From Topomyia yanbarensis (taxonomy: Eukaryota > Arthropoda > Insecta > Diptera > Culicidae), in NCBI RefSeq assembly GCF_030247195.1, contig NC_080672.1, positions 351,848,413-351,912,412 on the forward strand: a stretch of DNA of 64,000 bases, in the 5' to 3' direction. Below the pieces are notes generated by a model, which searched no databases, was not told the origin of the DNA, and was given only the letters and a program-made list of their open reading frames with translations. The translations under genes and the position numbers were made by a program. Shown here piece by piece: positions 11,696 to 22,502 of the stretch. Position 1 is the first letter of the stretch; each line of letters begins with the position of its first letter.

Positions 11696-11795
11696 GTGGG
11701 CATATCATAGTTGGCAAATCGATTGCCTGGAACGCAGCTCAGCTTGGTTCTATTCCCAACCCCGGGTAAAGGTTTAGAATTTTTCTATGAAATAA
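11696..11795 (+). mobile_element. tRNA-derived SINE fragment embedded in the ATAAA repeat
   Basis: The sequence has a box A-like CATAGTTGGCAAATCG, a box B-like GGTTCTATTCC, and the tail AAAGGTTTAGAATTTTTC. It resembles the copies at 8.2 and 51.0 kb. ATAAA-type repeats flank it on both sides (11470-11694 and 11796-11945), as if the tract grew from the SINE tail or received the insertion. Confidence 0.6.
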
Positions 11796-12740
11796 ATAAA
11801 ATAAACAAAATATATATATAATAAAGAAAATGAATAAAATAAATAAAGTACAGAAAAGGAACAATATATGTAAAATAAAACACAAATAAAAAAAAAATGA
11901 ATATAATAAATATAAAAAAAAACATAAAATAAATAAAATATCCTCTCTACGGGGTGGTTCAGAAGGCCATCTTTTAATTTTTTTTCATTTGAATTATGTT
12001 TATCTATGAAATCTTTATTGGAGAAACTAATTAAGAAGCAAAAAAATTAAAAATTAGATCTGGTTAGTCACAGCTGTCGATTGATGCATCATGTTTTTTT
12101 GCTGTGGTTTGTGCAATCGTGTTCACAGACGCAAGCCTCTGAACAGTGGTTGATGGATAGGGAGTCTAAATAGCCCCGTACACTCATTTCGCTAAAAAAT
12201 GGTGAGCATCTTGAAAATTTCTGTGTTTTTACCCAATCCAAAATCATTCTATAAAACGGGAGCCTGAAGCTTTCCAAAACACTTACCTGATATTTTTTCC
12301 ACTTTTATTTGTTACTTTAATCACGGTTTTAGCATAATAATGAATTTTTTTTAGCATGGCAAAAAAATGAAACACGTTTCATCTTCTCTCTAAAAAAACT
12401 AAAAAATCCGATTCAGATGTCAAAATTAATGTTTTCGAATAGCGGTTCCACGAATATGGAAGACAGTCAGAAAGTCGTACGATTTTCTGAGAAATTGAGG
12501 GGGTCTGAATTACCCTCGCGGTCCTACATGCCCTGGGTTCCCCTACAATAAATAAAATAAATAAAGTAAATAAAATAAATAAAATGAATAAAATAAACAA
12601 AATAAATAAAATATATAAAATAAATGAAATTAAATAAATTAAATTAATAATCCAAATAAAATAAATCAAATTGTTAAAATCAATAAAAAAATAAATGAAT
12701 AAAATAAATGCGATGAATAGTATTGAATAATGTTAAACAC
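11796..12740. other. Low-complexity and unassigned DNA
   Basis: AATAAA-rich tracts (11796-11945 and 12540-12720) flank about 590 bases without recognisable content. I see no supported gene. Confidence 0.6.
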
Positions 12741-12825
12741 TTTTACCGTTGTCTTCCGTTTTAATTCCACTATGAGCATCATAGTGACGCTCATAGTGGA
12801 ATTAAAACGGAAGACAACGGTAAAA
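12741..12825. repeat. Perfect 37-bp inverted repeat (hairpin)
   Basis: The left arm 12741-12777 and right arm 12789-12825 are perfectly complementary, with an 11-base loop. CACTATGA or its complement occurs three times in and beside the loop, so two alternative inner hairpins are possible. Weaker pairing (AATGTT with AACATT) continues outward. It lies in AATAAA-rich sequence with no gene next to it. Confidence 0.9.
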
Positions 12826-13789
12826 TTGTTTAATATAACATTCTACTAAGTCGCTCAAAAACAGTGCTTTTGTTAATGGATTGAATAATGAATAGACAGG
12901 AGAAAAGAATAAATAGAACAAAATGAATTTAATTATTAAAATGAAAAATTCAACAATCTTAAAAAGTTGTAAAACAATAGAATAAATTAAATTGCGACAA
13001 ATTTATAATTTGGAAGAAACGAATAAAATGAATGACTAAAAAAATAATCAGATTAATAAAATGAAGAAACTGAACAAAATGTAAGAACTAGAAAAAACAA
13101 ATGCAACGCGTAAAATTAAAACAATGAATAAAATAAGTTTAATGAATGATTTCAATAAAAGGCATGAAATGGATAAACTGATCCGAATGAATTCAAAGAA
13201 TACACGACTAAAATATGGAATAGGAATAAAATGATTTAAATTATCAAAATTAATAAGGTGAATAACTGAATGAAATATTTGATTAAAATGAAAAGGTCAT
13301 ACATTTAAACATCAAAAATCAATAAAATAAACAAAATGAATAAAGTCCATGAAACTGGAAAAAGTTATATGAAATTTACCACAAAAATGATTTAAATGAA
13401 ATTAATGAATAAAACAAATTAGACGAATTATATGACCATTGTTTCAGAAAGTTCTGAAATGCTTGTAAAAATCCCAATGTTTGCAAAATAATTAGTTGAT
13501 ATACAATGCACTTTCTAGTGTTTCCATTCTCTTCTGTTATTTCCTTTTCGATTTCGTTTCTCTTTTCTTTACGGCGTCGAATAAAATTATCCAGTGTTTC
13601 TACTTTATTGAGTGACCTTTTCGGTCACACATTTCCAAACAATTTTATTTTTTGCTTTAAATGTCCGACAAATACAAATAGGTGACTTTTGCACAGAATA
13701 AAATTTTCATTTCCAATATTTTAACTCGTATTTGGAAATAGTAAATTGTAGTTCGTGAGCGGATTTGTACGATTATAGATTTGTCCATA
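12826..13789. other. Degenerate AATAAA/AATGAA low-complexity DNA
   Basis: It continues the A-rich plus-strand bias of the preceding repeats with heavy divergence to about 13430. After that the sequence is less repetitive, but without a recognisable gene. Confidence 0.5.
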
Positions 13790-13990
13790 AGGGATCATTC
13801 ATAAATTACGTAACGCAAAAATTGCCCAAAATTGATCCCTCTTCCCCATGTAACAAAATTTCTGTATCTCCCTCCCGTATTACGTAAACAAATTCTTTGA
13901 TTTTTTTTTCTTCAGTAAAACATGTTACGTCACGTTCTAGCTTGCTCCACCTCTTTCATAAAAGCGTGACATAATTTATGAATGGTCCCT
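13790..13990. mobile_element. 201-bp MITE, AGGGA(T/C)CATTCATAAATTA ends
   Basis: The left end AGGGATCATTCATAAATTAC and the inverted right end AGGGACCATTCATAAATTAT give about 27 bp of imperfect terminal repeat reaching ACG(T/C)AACGC-like sequence. A second internal ATTACGTAA motif is present. The target duplication is unclear. There is no coding capacity. Confidence 0.75.
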
Positions 13991-15100
13991 AACTTTGTTA
14001 AAAAGGTAGGTTGTAGAAGCTGTGTAATTAAGTAATTAATTATCTGTTCTGTCTAAATACTTAATTTGTTAATATCTAAAAAATGCTTTTAAAAATGTCA
14101 GGAAGTGCGAAAAAGTCATTTTATGCAGTCTAGAGGCAAACCAGTAATATGTGGAATATTGTATTTTTAGATTGAACAGAGATTCTTCAATACCTACGTA
14201 AAACATTTCATTTTTTTTGGTTGAATATTTCAAGAGATATCTGTGTTTTCAGATGTCCAGATTTTGTCGCGCACAAGCCTCAATTGACTACGAAGGACTA
14301 AGCCGACCGAGAGGCTAGTGAAACAGTGGCGTAGTGGTGACCAATTTAAAATAAAAAAATATTTAATTTTTAATATTTAAATAATAATTTTGGAAGTACT
14401 ACGATGGGATGCATATGAAAGACGGAATGCGGAGACGGCGTATGAACAACGAATTGCAACAGTAGCTTGGAGAACCACCCATGGTTCGCTCTGCGAAATT
14501 TGGGTGGCTGCATGTTTTCAGAATGGTGAACAACTCGGTAAAATGGCTCTAGAAACTAATCGTTCTCAACACGTTGCATTCAAAATCACTAAGAACGCGT
14601 TGATCTTCCGCCAGCATGATCCAGGTTTCTTGAGCGATTTGTAGAAGATTAACTTCATTCGGTGTCGTACCTTCGTCGATCGAAGGGTTTTTCGAAGCCC
14701 AAAGTACACCCAAAATCCGACGGGTATGTTTCTATTACTTTTGGGTAAGATTCTATTGTCTTTTCGGTAACAGACCACCCAATTGAGCATTGAGGTATTA
14801 AACTCATATTCCCGCAAAGGTAGTAAACGGTGGAATGACGAATTTCGGTTGCTGTTCATGTATGTGCATCACACAAAAAACGCTTTTTCAGTATGTGTCA
14901 ACCTCGGTTCTGTTCGCATGTAGGATAATTAGGTCGATTTCTATGATAGTATTAGTACAGAGTAAAACCAACCGGAATCCTGGCGGATATCCAACCAAAT
15001 TCAGGCTGGAATCTGGCCCAATATTGGCAGAAACCAGCCGGAATTACGGATTTTTACTGGGTAGGTTGAATAGCGAAAAAAAAAATTTAGGCAGTTTCCG
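13991..15100. other. Unassigned DNA
   Basis: A frame of 84 codons at 14390-14644 on the plus strand begins with a non-ATG-type start and shows no family I recognise. CAGTGGCGTAGTGG at 14325 looks like a hAT end without a partner. Confidence 0.4.
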
Positions 15101-15310
15101 GATCCGGCCTAGTTGCCAGATGCGGTACAGTTCCCGATCCGGACCAGTTTCCAAGTCCGGACCAGTTCCCGGATCTGGGCCAGTAACCGGATTCTGACCA
15201 GTACCCAGATCCGGATCTGGACCAGTACCCGGATCTAGTCCATCCCCTTTCCAAGTCCGGTCCTGAACCAGGCCCAGACTTGGTGCTAAGATCCAGACAA
15301 GTGTCTGGAT
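15101..15310. repeat. 18-bp minisatellite (GACCAGTNCCCGGATCTG)
   Basis: Units such as GACCAGTTCCCGGATCTG, GACCAGTACCCGGATCTA and GACCAGTTTCCAAGTCCG recur every 18 bp; one unit is expanded to 24 bp. It is GC-rich against an AT-rich background. Because 18 is a multiple of three, all frames stay open: the minus strand reads Gly-Thr-Gly-Pro-Asp repeats and the plus strand a similar run. Nothing upstream supports a real gene. Confidence 0.85.
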
Positions 15311-17225
15311 CTGGACCCTCGGTTCGGATACGTGGATCCAAACCATAGGTCTTGCTTTCCGTACATGACGGGAAGGACTATTCATGTTTTGTGCAGTCGC
15401 TACCTTCCTGTTAACGTCCGTGATAGAAAAGAAATTTCAATTCACCGGCCGAGGTACCCCACCACTATTCTGAGTCGTTTTTTTCTGACTGTTTTGAAGC
15501 TAGCCGATTGTGAGCCGATCTTGGATCATTTTTGTTGTTTTAGTGGCGCAAACTTAGGGCTGCCAATACGGAATGTGTCGTGTAGAAAAATCGAACCTCG
15601 TCTTTATCCAGTAGATACAGAACACTAGATTAGGATTGTCGCTGGTGTTCCCATTGTTTTCGCCTCGGAACATGTTTGTTTTGCTTCCGGTATATATCTG
15701 TCAAAGTATCGAAAGTCTCTCTAGTAAAAGTCTTTGGTCCGCGCTTTTGGTACACGTAGAAAAATATGGCCTGCTTTTAACCACAAACCGTTTAGTTGAA
15801 CTTCAAATTGAGTTTGCCTATTTTTCATTTCAGTCTCGTTTTTTCTGCTGTGATTTTTATGCATTCAAGACCGAAAACGTCCAATGCATAAAATTTGCAA
15901 CAGAATAAACGAGAGGCTAACAGAAAAATGATGTGATATCTGCTATGTAACAAATTTCTATGTGGCATACTACTATAATTTCACTAATTTTCACATGATA
16001 TCTATGCCTGACAGGTAATTTTTATCTGCTACTACAAATTAAAAAAAAATATATGTGAAATCAATATATTCAATATAACGAATTTTCTCGGTGTAAATTT
16101 TCGACTGTTAATGTTATGAAATGAAAGAGTTTGTATATACCGCACAAGGAAATGAAAATTTATCAAAATTCAGTAGAAGTTTAGACAATTTGTGTATTCT
16201 AATTAGTGAAAACACATTAGCCAAGAATGGCCATTGTTTTGCTGGCTAAAAAAAACGAAAATGATTAGTCGCTATGAAACGACGATAGAGGATTATTTTT
16301 TTTCTTTTTTTTATTTGACCCATTTGACAGGTATATCCCGGAATCAAAACAATGATGTTCGTACCACTGATGCCAGCGACAATCCTAATCTAGTGTTCTG
16401 TATCTACTCTTTATCCCCATTGTGTTTACTTCGCTTGAAGCGCAATACAATGAAAAGCGAAGCAAGACGGATACAGGTGTGCACATTTTTTTCTGTGTGT
16501 GAGTGGGGTTGTCATTTTTCATTGATGAAGCCGAAAAAACAAGAGGATATGAAGAAGAAAAGCACAAAAAGTTGACGTAGCGGGCCCTTCTGTTGCCATA
16601 AGTTTTGTTTCGGTTCGGTCATAGTTAATTTAATCGGTTTTTTCGAGGTAAAAAGTGTCCATAAGTGTACTAATCGATAGATCCGAAGTAAAGCTCGGCA
16701 TTTTCTCACTTTTCATCGTGCGCCAAAGAATCAGGATGCTCGTTCGGATGTTGATGTTTACTTCAAGGGCCCCGGCCGCCATGCTTAATTTTGCAAGTAT
16801 AATGCTAATACACTCAAAAGTGTCAAATGTTCCCACCTTTCTCTCCATCTTGCAAGCGAAGTGCTACACACTTCCAGACAATCCGACGCGTTAATATTTA
16901 TTGAATAAAAATTGATGAAACATGAGTGCGACGCAGAGAAGATTTGAATGTGTTGGTATTGCCGTTTTGGGGATTTTTTGTTGGGACCGTTTTAGCATGA
17001 AACGTCTTGCTATTAGAGCAATTTTTTCTTATTACCGTAAATGTATTACGGCCGAGTTTTGGGTGTAACAACGTTCACCTGCTAGAATACTTTTCTAAAT
17101 TTCTCTGTTGGTGTCATTATTGGCGGTCATTAGTGAGCCCAAATACACGAGCTCACCCAGTAAACGAAATGGCGACTAGGCGGGTTAAAACATGCCGATG
17201 AGTGGTAGGCTACTGAAACATTGTT
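15311..17225. other. Unassigned DNA
   Basis: Several frames of 60-115 codons occur on both strands, none with a recognisable domain or splice signals in a convincing arrangement. Composition is less repetitive than the flanks, so an exon of an uncharacterised gene cannot be excluded. Confidence 0.35.
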
Positions 17226-17760
17226 CTAGGCTACCCGCTGTAACTCGCCAACAATCCGCCCTAATTGTGTGGGTATCAACCAACTCGATATCATCGGCAT
17301 CGCTTCAACCGTCAGTCGGATGTACGTTCCCACCATCGTGTCAACATTGTGTGCCACAATATTGACGTTACCGGCGAAGCTAAAAAGCTGAGCAGACTTC
17401 CGGAAAACGGCGTCAATCTTAGCTCTTATTATCACACCTTACCGTAGCCCTTTCCGAGTTTCAAAAGGACTCAAAAGTATTTCTAATACTCATCACATAT
17501 CACTCGATCTATTTTCGCTGGTCCGGAAATCCGTATTTGGGCGTTATATGCTAGTTTTCTCAACGATCTCGCTTGCTAACTGTGATTCAGCAATATGATT
17601 GCTCGATAACTATTTGCAGCAATCCCGCTTAACACCCTTTTTAAAGATGGGACATACTACTTCCTCCATCCAATCTTCCAGTAAGATCTGTTTCTCCCAG
17701 ATCTTTAAATCCACCTAGTAGAGCACTCTACACAACGCCTCTCTTCCGTCTTTTAGCAGC
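17226..17760 (-). pseudogene. RTE-type LINE, reverse transcriptase remnant
   Basis: Read on the minus strand from 17760 downwards, broken frames give ELLKDGREAL, IWEKQILLEDWMEEVVCPIF and KKGVKRDCCK. These match the start of RTE-clade reverse transcriptase (ELL..G.EAL, W....LPEEW..GVLCPIYKKGD). A later segment SAQLFSFAGNVNIV corresponds to the FADD active-site block with FADD decayed to FAGN. Stops and frame changes are frequent and the YRGITLL block is barely readable. The matching endonuclease lies at 18.9-19.4 kb on the same strand, so the two halves were once one element. Confidence 0.75.
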
Positions 17761-17766
17761 TCACAT

Positions 17767-17782
17767 TTATTTATTTATCTAC

Positions 17783-17814
<32 letters not shown>

Positions 17815-18790
17815 TAATTTAATTCAACGGGCCTCTTATGGTCTGATTGAAAATTGCTTAAAATTAGGATACAAACAAACAGTATTTATCGACATCAGAT
17901 AGTAACAATTACATCAATATAAGGCGCATAATTAAATAATAATAATCACAGCACAGACAAGCGTACATATAAACAAAAAAAATAAAAGCATATAGATAAT
18001 TCAACATTTTCATCAAATTCTTTGAGGAATAATATTCACTGCGAAGATTAAGGTAGCATAGCTTCAGAGGTCCTAGGTTCCTGGTCTCCATGTTTCATTG
18101 TGCTGGTCGATAAATTCGCGGTATTTCACTCCCACCCATGGCCAAGACGTTGTTTGTAAAGCGATTTGTTTCCATTTTTCATTTATTGTCACTTTAAACG
18201 AAGCGTAATTTAACTTGCTGCAATCTTTCCATTTCGGTACTAATTTCTTTGTTTTAACTTCGTCCGGTGAATCAAGGCCTAATGAGCGAGTGACAAGAAG
18301 AGATATTTCACTCTCCGTAACGCGTCCGTCAATGTTCGTAAGAAAAAGTGCGAATGCATTATCATTTTCCCAGACTGTGTGTTCAATGCTATTTGAATCC
18401 GTATTCAATTTGGTCCCGTCCAACAGTTTCGGTGTGGATAATGGCGTCGAATGATGTGGATGCTGGTTTAATCGTTCGATGTACGGAACAACCGTTGACA
18501 GTGTATTCAAAATTCCAGCGACTTCGACTTTGAGATAATTTAATTCATGCTCAATATGCATCGGTCCATTTTTCACTGACTCAGGTACAGGTACTGCCAT
18601 TGTGTCACGCAGTTGATCATTGCCAGCGGTTTTATCAGTTCTCAACCCGCCGATCACCTCATGAATCTTCGGTAGATCTTGCGCTGCGAATCTGTTGTCG
18701 GCTGCGCATGTCCCCAGACTGATTTTTGCGATACTCTCGTCGTCTACTGCTATTTCGATGTTCGTCATAATACACTTATCGATCAGTTCA
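17767..18790 (-). mobile_element. ORF1-only CR1-type element inserted in the RTE remnant
   Basis: On the minus strand the order is a short 5' leader, an ORF1-type frame (18768 to 18073), about 250 bp of 3' sequence (CCATAAGAGGCCCGTTGAAT) and an AAATAAATAAAT tail (17767-17814 on the plus strand). No endonuclease or reverse transcriptase lies between ORF1 and the tail, so it is an internally deleted or ORF1-only derivative. It separates the two halves of the older RTE element. Confidence 0.7.
18073..18768 (-). CDS. CR1-type ORF1 C-terminal protein, intact 231-residue frame
   Basis: A clean ATG-started frame of 231 residues. The C-terminal part (about residues 137-227) aligns with the second domain of the LINE ORF1 at 3.4-4.2 kb. 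Shared features are a KLVP(R/K) motif, LNxxS(Y/F)KV, a T(S)TWP/TSWPW motif, and (G)xxYREF near the end, followed by a Trp-(K/R)-Pro ending. It lacks the N-terminal cysteine cluster; the first 70 residues look unrelated and may be a hinge region. Being open despite the absence of ORF2 is notable. It could be a recent derivative of a LINE with a different ORF1 N-terminus, or the frame may simply have survived. Confidence 0.7.
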   Translation of the reverse strand: MTNIEIAVDDESIAKISLGTCAADNRFAAQDLPKIHEVIGGLRTDKTAGNDQLRDTMAVPVPESVKNGPMHIEHELNYLKVEVAGILNTLSTVVPYIERLNQHPHHSTPLSTPKLLDGTKLNTDSNSIEHTVWENDNAFALFLTNIDGRVTESEISLLVTRSLGLDSPDEVKTKKLVPKWKDCSKLNYASFKVTINEKWKQIALQTTSWPWVGVKYREFIDQHNETWRPGT

Positions 18791-18879
18791 CACTCGGTCG
18801 TGAGAAGGTCTCCATTAGTATCTCTTCATATGCCAGCCTGTGGCACATACCCTTTGCTTGAGCGATTTTCCTACTCGTA

Positions 18880-19400
18880 GAATTTTCATAACTCTATACA
18901 GATGCTCCATCGCCTATCTTTCTGTAGGCGATTTCGAATCTATATTCGCACTGTGGAAGGTGCGCACATTTGTGATATTGGAGAAAAATTTTCCGTTCAT
19001 TAGAACGTGGTCGATTTGGTTATAAATTTGTTTATCAGGTGATCTCAGGGGCGAGGTTCATGTCGCTGATGACGAGCTTCACTTTCTGCCGCGGGCTCCA
19101 AATGCGCGTAAAAGGTATTTCTCGTTCTCGGGTTACGCTTCGTGAGGGCAGTGCACGTTAACGATGCTGTAGTTGTAGAAAAGGCCTTTGATCCACACAC
19201 CTCCTTTCTCTGATCGTCTGGTACTTGATTAGGTGTTGATACATCTTTCCCAGCACTACAAAGCTGATTCCCAACTTGTTTGTTGTGCCGTCGCTCTAGT
19301 AGAATGTAACCGCGCGATGCCCGCTTTTCCACACACTCTGTCCTGCCAAGCAAAGTTCCTACAATGCTACATCTTTGAAGTTGCGAGTTTTCAGCTCATT
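18880..19400 (-). pseudogene. RTE-type LINE, endonuclease remnant
   Basis: On the minus strand the broken frames read SIVNVHCPHEA, then, nearer the 3' side, NQIDHVLMNGKFFSNITNVR followed by TFHSANIDS. RTE endonucleases carry the equivalents VN.HCPHE, QIDHVLIDGRHFS and VRT.RGANIDSDH. Upstream, GRTECVEKRASRGYILLERR is also consistent with the start of the endonuclease. Stops and frameshifts are present. The fragment ends near 18.88 kb, before the younger insertion. Confidence 0.7.
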
Positions 19401-19418
19401 GTGTAGGATTCGTTCGAA

Positions 19419-19436
19419 CCCCCCCCCCCCCCCCCC
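19419..19436. repeat. Poly-C run of 18
   Basis: A homopolymer of 18 C follows the RTE remnant. The length is subject to sequencing error. Confidence 0.9.
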
Positions 19437-19439
19437 ACA

Positions 19440-21640
19440 AAACAAATTTCTGGCTTCTGTAGTGAAAGTATTCTATATTGAAATCTTATTCAACATTTAA
19501 ACCCTTTTTTCATTCCTTAATTTCTAGAAGACCTCTTCTGCACACAGAAAACTAATCGCATACAAATCGTGAGAACCGAATCCGATCCTAATTGCCTCTA
19601 AATGAGATGACAAATTTGTAACCGATACCACGGCACTGCTGATTAGCATAGAGATTACAAACAAGCCCGTTTCACGCAGTAATCTATTGTCTCATCATCA
19701 TAGCAGTCTCTGTAGTCTGTAGATGAACATATTCAAAAAAGGCTGATTGTATGCAGACAAACTGATCTCACCCCTTTTTTGCCCTTTTAGACTGGATTGA
19801 GCCAGCCGCCGCTTCCCGAGCTCAGGTAGGCCGCGATAGAACAAAACAGTCATTCAAGCTCGAGACGATCCTGCCAGAATGGGGAGTCCAAATCAATCCC
19901 GTTGTACACTTTCTCACGATGATGTGACGCTTCCTTCGCTTTCACACGTGACATGCGGAAGTTGTTCAAACGCAACGTTCGGCCTATTCTTCGGATGGGT
20001 TCGTCGTTTACGGTTGTTAAAAGTGAAGAAGGGTGAAGGAAATTACTTTCTCACGTAGTAGCATCGAACAAGGCTGACAATGAGCTGGGAATTTCTTTCT
20101 CCTCTTCGTCGCGATAATCTTCAAAAAGCAACTTCCTTAAAATGCAAATCCCGTTGCGGAAGTTGATCGAAATTTGAATGAGAATGGTGTGATTCCTAAC
20201 AAAAAATAGAGTTTTTTTTTGTTGCGGTTGAGCCCTTCACTCTTTTTTTCTGCCACATCATCTATTCTTTTGGTCTTTGTTGTTCGCAATATTTGCCAAG
20301 AAAGGTACGTGCCGGGTTGTAATTTGCACTGTTTGATGGCACACAAAAGCTTTTCGGTATTCAGCTTTTTTGATGTGTTAATTTTTCTGCATTCTATAAT
20401 GAATTGCGCACTCGATGCACTTGAGCGCGCGGAGAGAGTTGTAATGAACGGTACTTGATCCTTTGTTATACCTGCCGGGGAAGGTGCGTGAGTCAGGTTC
20501 AATGGGTTGATGAACTGTAGTGAAATGTTGACTCGCATTTTGAGTTTCTAACGACTTATTATTTATAAAATTGGTAAAGCTGATTTAGTAAAGCTAAATT
20601 TTATGTAAAGATCGAGTAACTCAACTAAAGATGTTCCAGCTTTTCGAACAAAAAGAACTGAAAAGTTCCATCTTGTTTGCACCCCAACCAAAACCAGAAT
20701 TTCCATCAAATTCTAATATGTACACCATCCGCCGTTATCCGGTTTATGCAAAACCGGCCACCATTGATGCGCGGCACCCACCATCACCGCCTTCGTCACT
20801 TTCCCCCGAAGAATGTGAAAATCCGACCAGGGAAAGCGGCGAAATGGCTGCCACGTAGGAGATTTTCCTTCGCAGCACAACTCCTCGCCGAACGCTGACA
20901 ACCAGTAGAAAATGGGAACGACCTCCCGAATGACACAGAAAAGTGGGAGGGGGACGCCAATCCAATCTAATAAATAATATCTGATTTAAATTTTTATCAA
21001 GTCAATTTGGCATCAGTGCGCGCGAGTCCTGCGAGAAATGGAAGTGGGACCGAACCAAGCGAAAGTCAAATAACGGGACGAAGCATTCACTAATCATGGT
21101 GGGTGGGCAGTGAGGATGGTTTTTCGTTTCGGAAGTTTGATTTTGTCTTCTGTCCTGTCACCACCACCACCGGTGCGATCACATCGTAATATCGATTTTT
21201 CCCCTTCCAAATTTCGGTCGCCTGAGCTGATGTTACAAAACGCATAATCGGAAATAGAACTACAACGCGGAGGATTGCCAAAGTGTGCCAATTGTCAAAC
21301 GGCTTGCCGGTGTCGGGGAAAGCAAATAAAAATAACGAAGGGACTTTCCCTCTTTGCCAATCGCCCGAAATTGTTGCTGTTGGTTGCCTTTTATTCGAAT
21401 AATTTACTAATCGATTATCGACTATTGGCAATTGATATAGATCCATGCCATTTTGCTGTTCACTCCTTTGTTGCATTGTGAGATAAAAATGTCTTTTCAA
21501 GTGACGTTCTGGAGTGTAGAATTGCAATTTGAAGGGGGAAGATTGATCTCATTTCCTAACAGCAGCAGGATCAATCAAGCTAGGGTAAGCTTTAATGTAT
21601 GTTTTAGAATAAGATAAGCTGACTCGGAGAAGTGAAAAGA
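19440..21640. other. Mostly unique, moderately GC-rich DNA
   Basis: This is the longest stretch without obvious repeats. A plus-strand frame with a true ATG (20631-20858, 75 codons, Pro/Ser-rich end) and several overlapping minus-strand frames occur, but codon bias, splice signals and homology cannot be judged. It may contain regulatory DNA or a 5' exon. Confidence 0.35.
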
Positions 21641-22330
21641 GCTATCGAAAAGAATTAAAAATGGCAAATATGCAAAAGTTGTAAAAACTTCAACAAATAA
21701 ATGTAGCAAAATAATGGAAATAAGCAAAATAGTCAAAATTGTTACAATAATCAAAATAGAAAACCAACTTGTTTTCAAATTTGAGTTATTGATAAAAAAT
21801 GATAAAATGAAAAAAATAACCAAAATAGTAGAAATTTTAAAAATGAACAAAAATGTAAAACGGGAGAAATTTTAAAAAAGGTATGAATATAAAAATGGCA
21901 ATATTATAAAAAGCAGAATAATATAATTTATAAAATGGAAAAAAAATGACATCAGCTAACATAACAAAGATAGCTAAGGTTACATGAATATCAAAAATAT
22001 CCAATATAAAACTAATATCAATTTTATCAACAATAGGTCAAAATACAAAATATTAAATATATTCGAAAAAGTTGAAATACCAAATGGCAGCTAAAGCTGA
22101 TCTTTAATATCAAATACAAAGAAAATAACTAAAACACACGCAGAAAAAATTATATTAAATTATTAAAATGTAATAGACCTTGCAAAAATAATAAAAAATA
22201 ACAAAACTATAAAAAATAATAACAATTGTAAATAACAGCAGAAACAGCACGAATAGCAAACAAAGAAAGAAAACCCAAGATTGCAAACATACTAATAGTA
22301 ACTCCAGTGAAAGTATAAAAAAGCATCACA
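21641..22330. repeat. Degenerate A-rich low-complexity DNA
   Basis: Runs of AAAATNNNAAAATA-like sequence on the plus strand, without a stable period. Confidence 0.6.
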
Positions 22331-22502
22331 GATATGAATAATTTTTTTCCGTGTGTAAACATATTTCTCATAGGATTCTTAGGCCGAATCTTTTCGGGAT
22401 ACCTAATACTGCTACATATGATAGCATAGAGGTCTCATTCATGGTATTCGTCGTATGGTCGAGCCCCATCCAGGATGGATTTTCAATGTCAGTAGCACTA
22501 GC

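Noticed and set aside
11472..12669. Phe/Ile-rich open frames on the minus strand
   Set aside because: They arise from (AATGAATAAA)n and (AATAAA)n repeats; no start context, no domain.
14264..14340. hAT terminus CAGTGGCGTAGTGG
   Set aside because: No inverted partner or 8-bp duplication found.
15044..15385. Gly-Pro-Asp repeat proteins on the minus strand
   Set aside because: A product of the 18-bp minisatellite; several frames are open equally, which is expected of a period divisible by three.
20631..20858. Proline-rich 75-codon frame as a gene
   Set aside because: A true ATG, but there is no homology, promoter or poly(A) signal, and overlapping frames are open on both strands.
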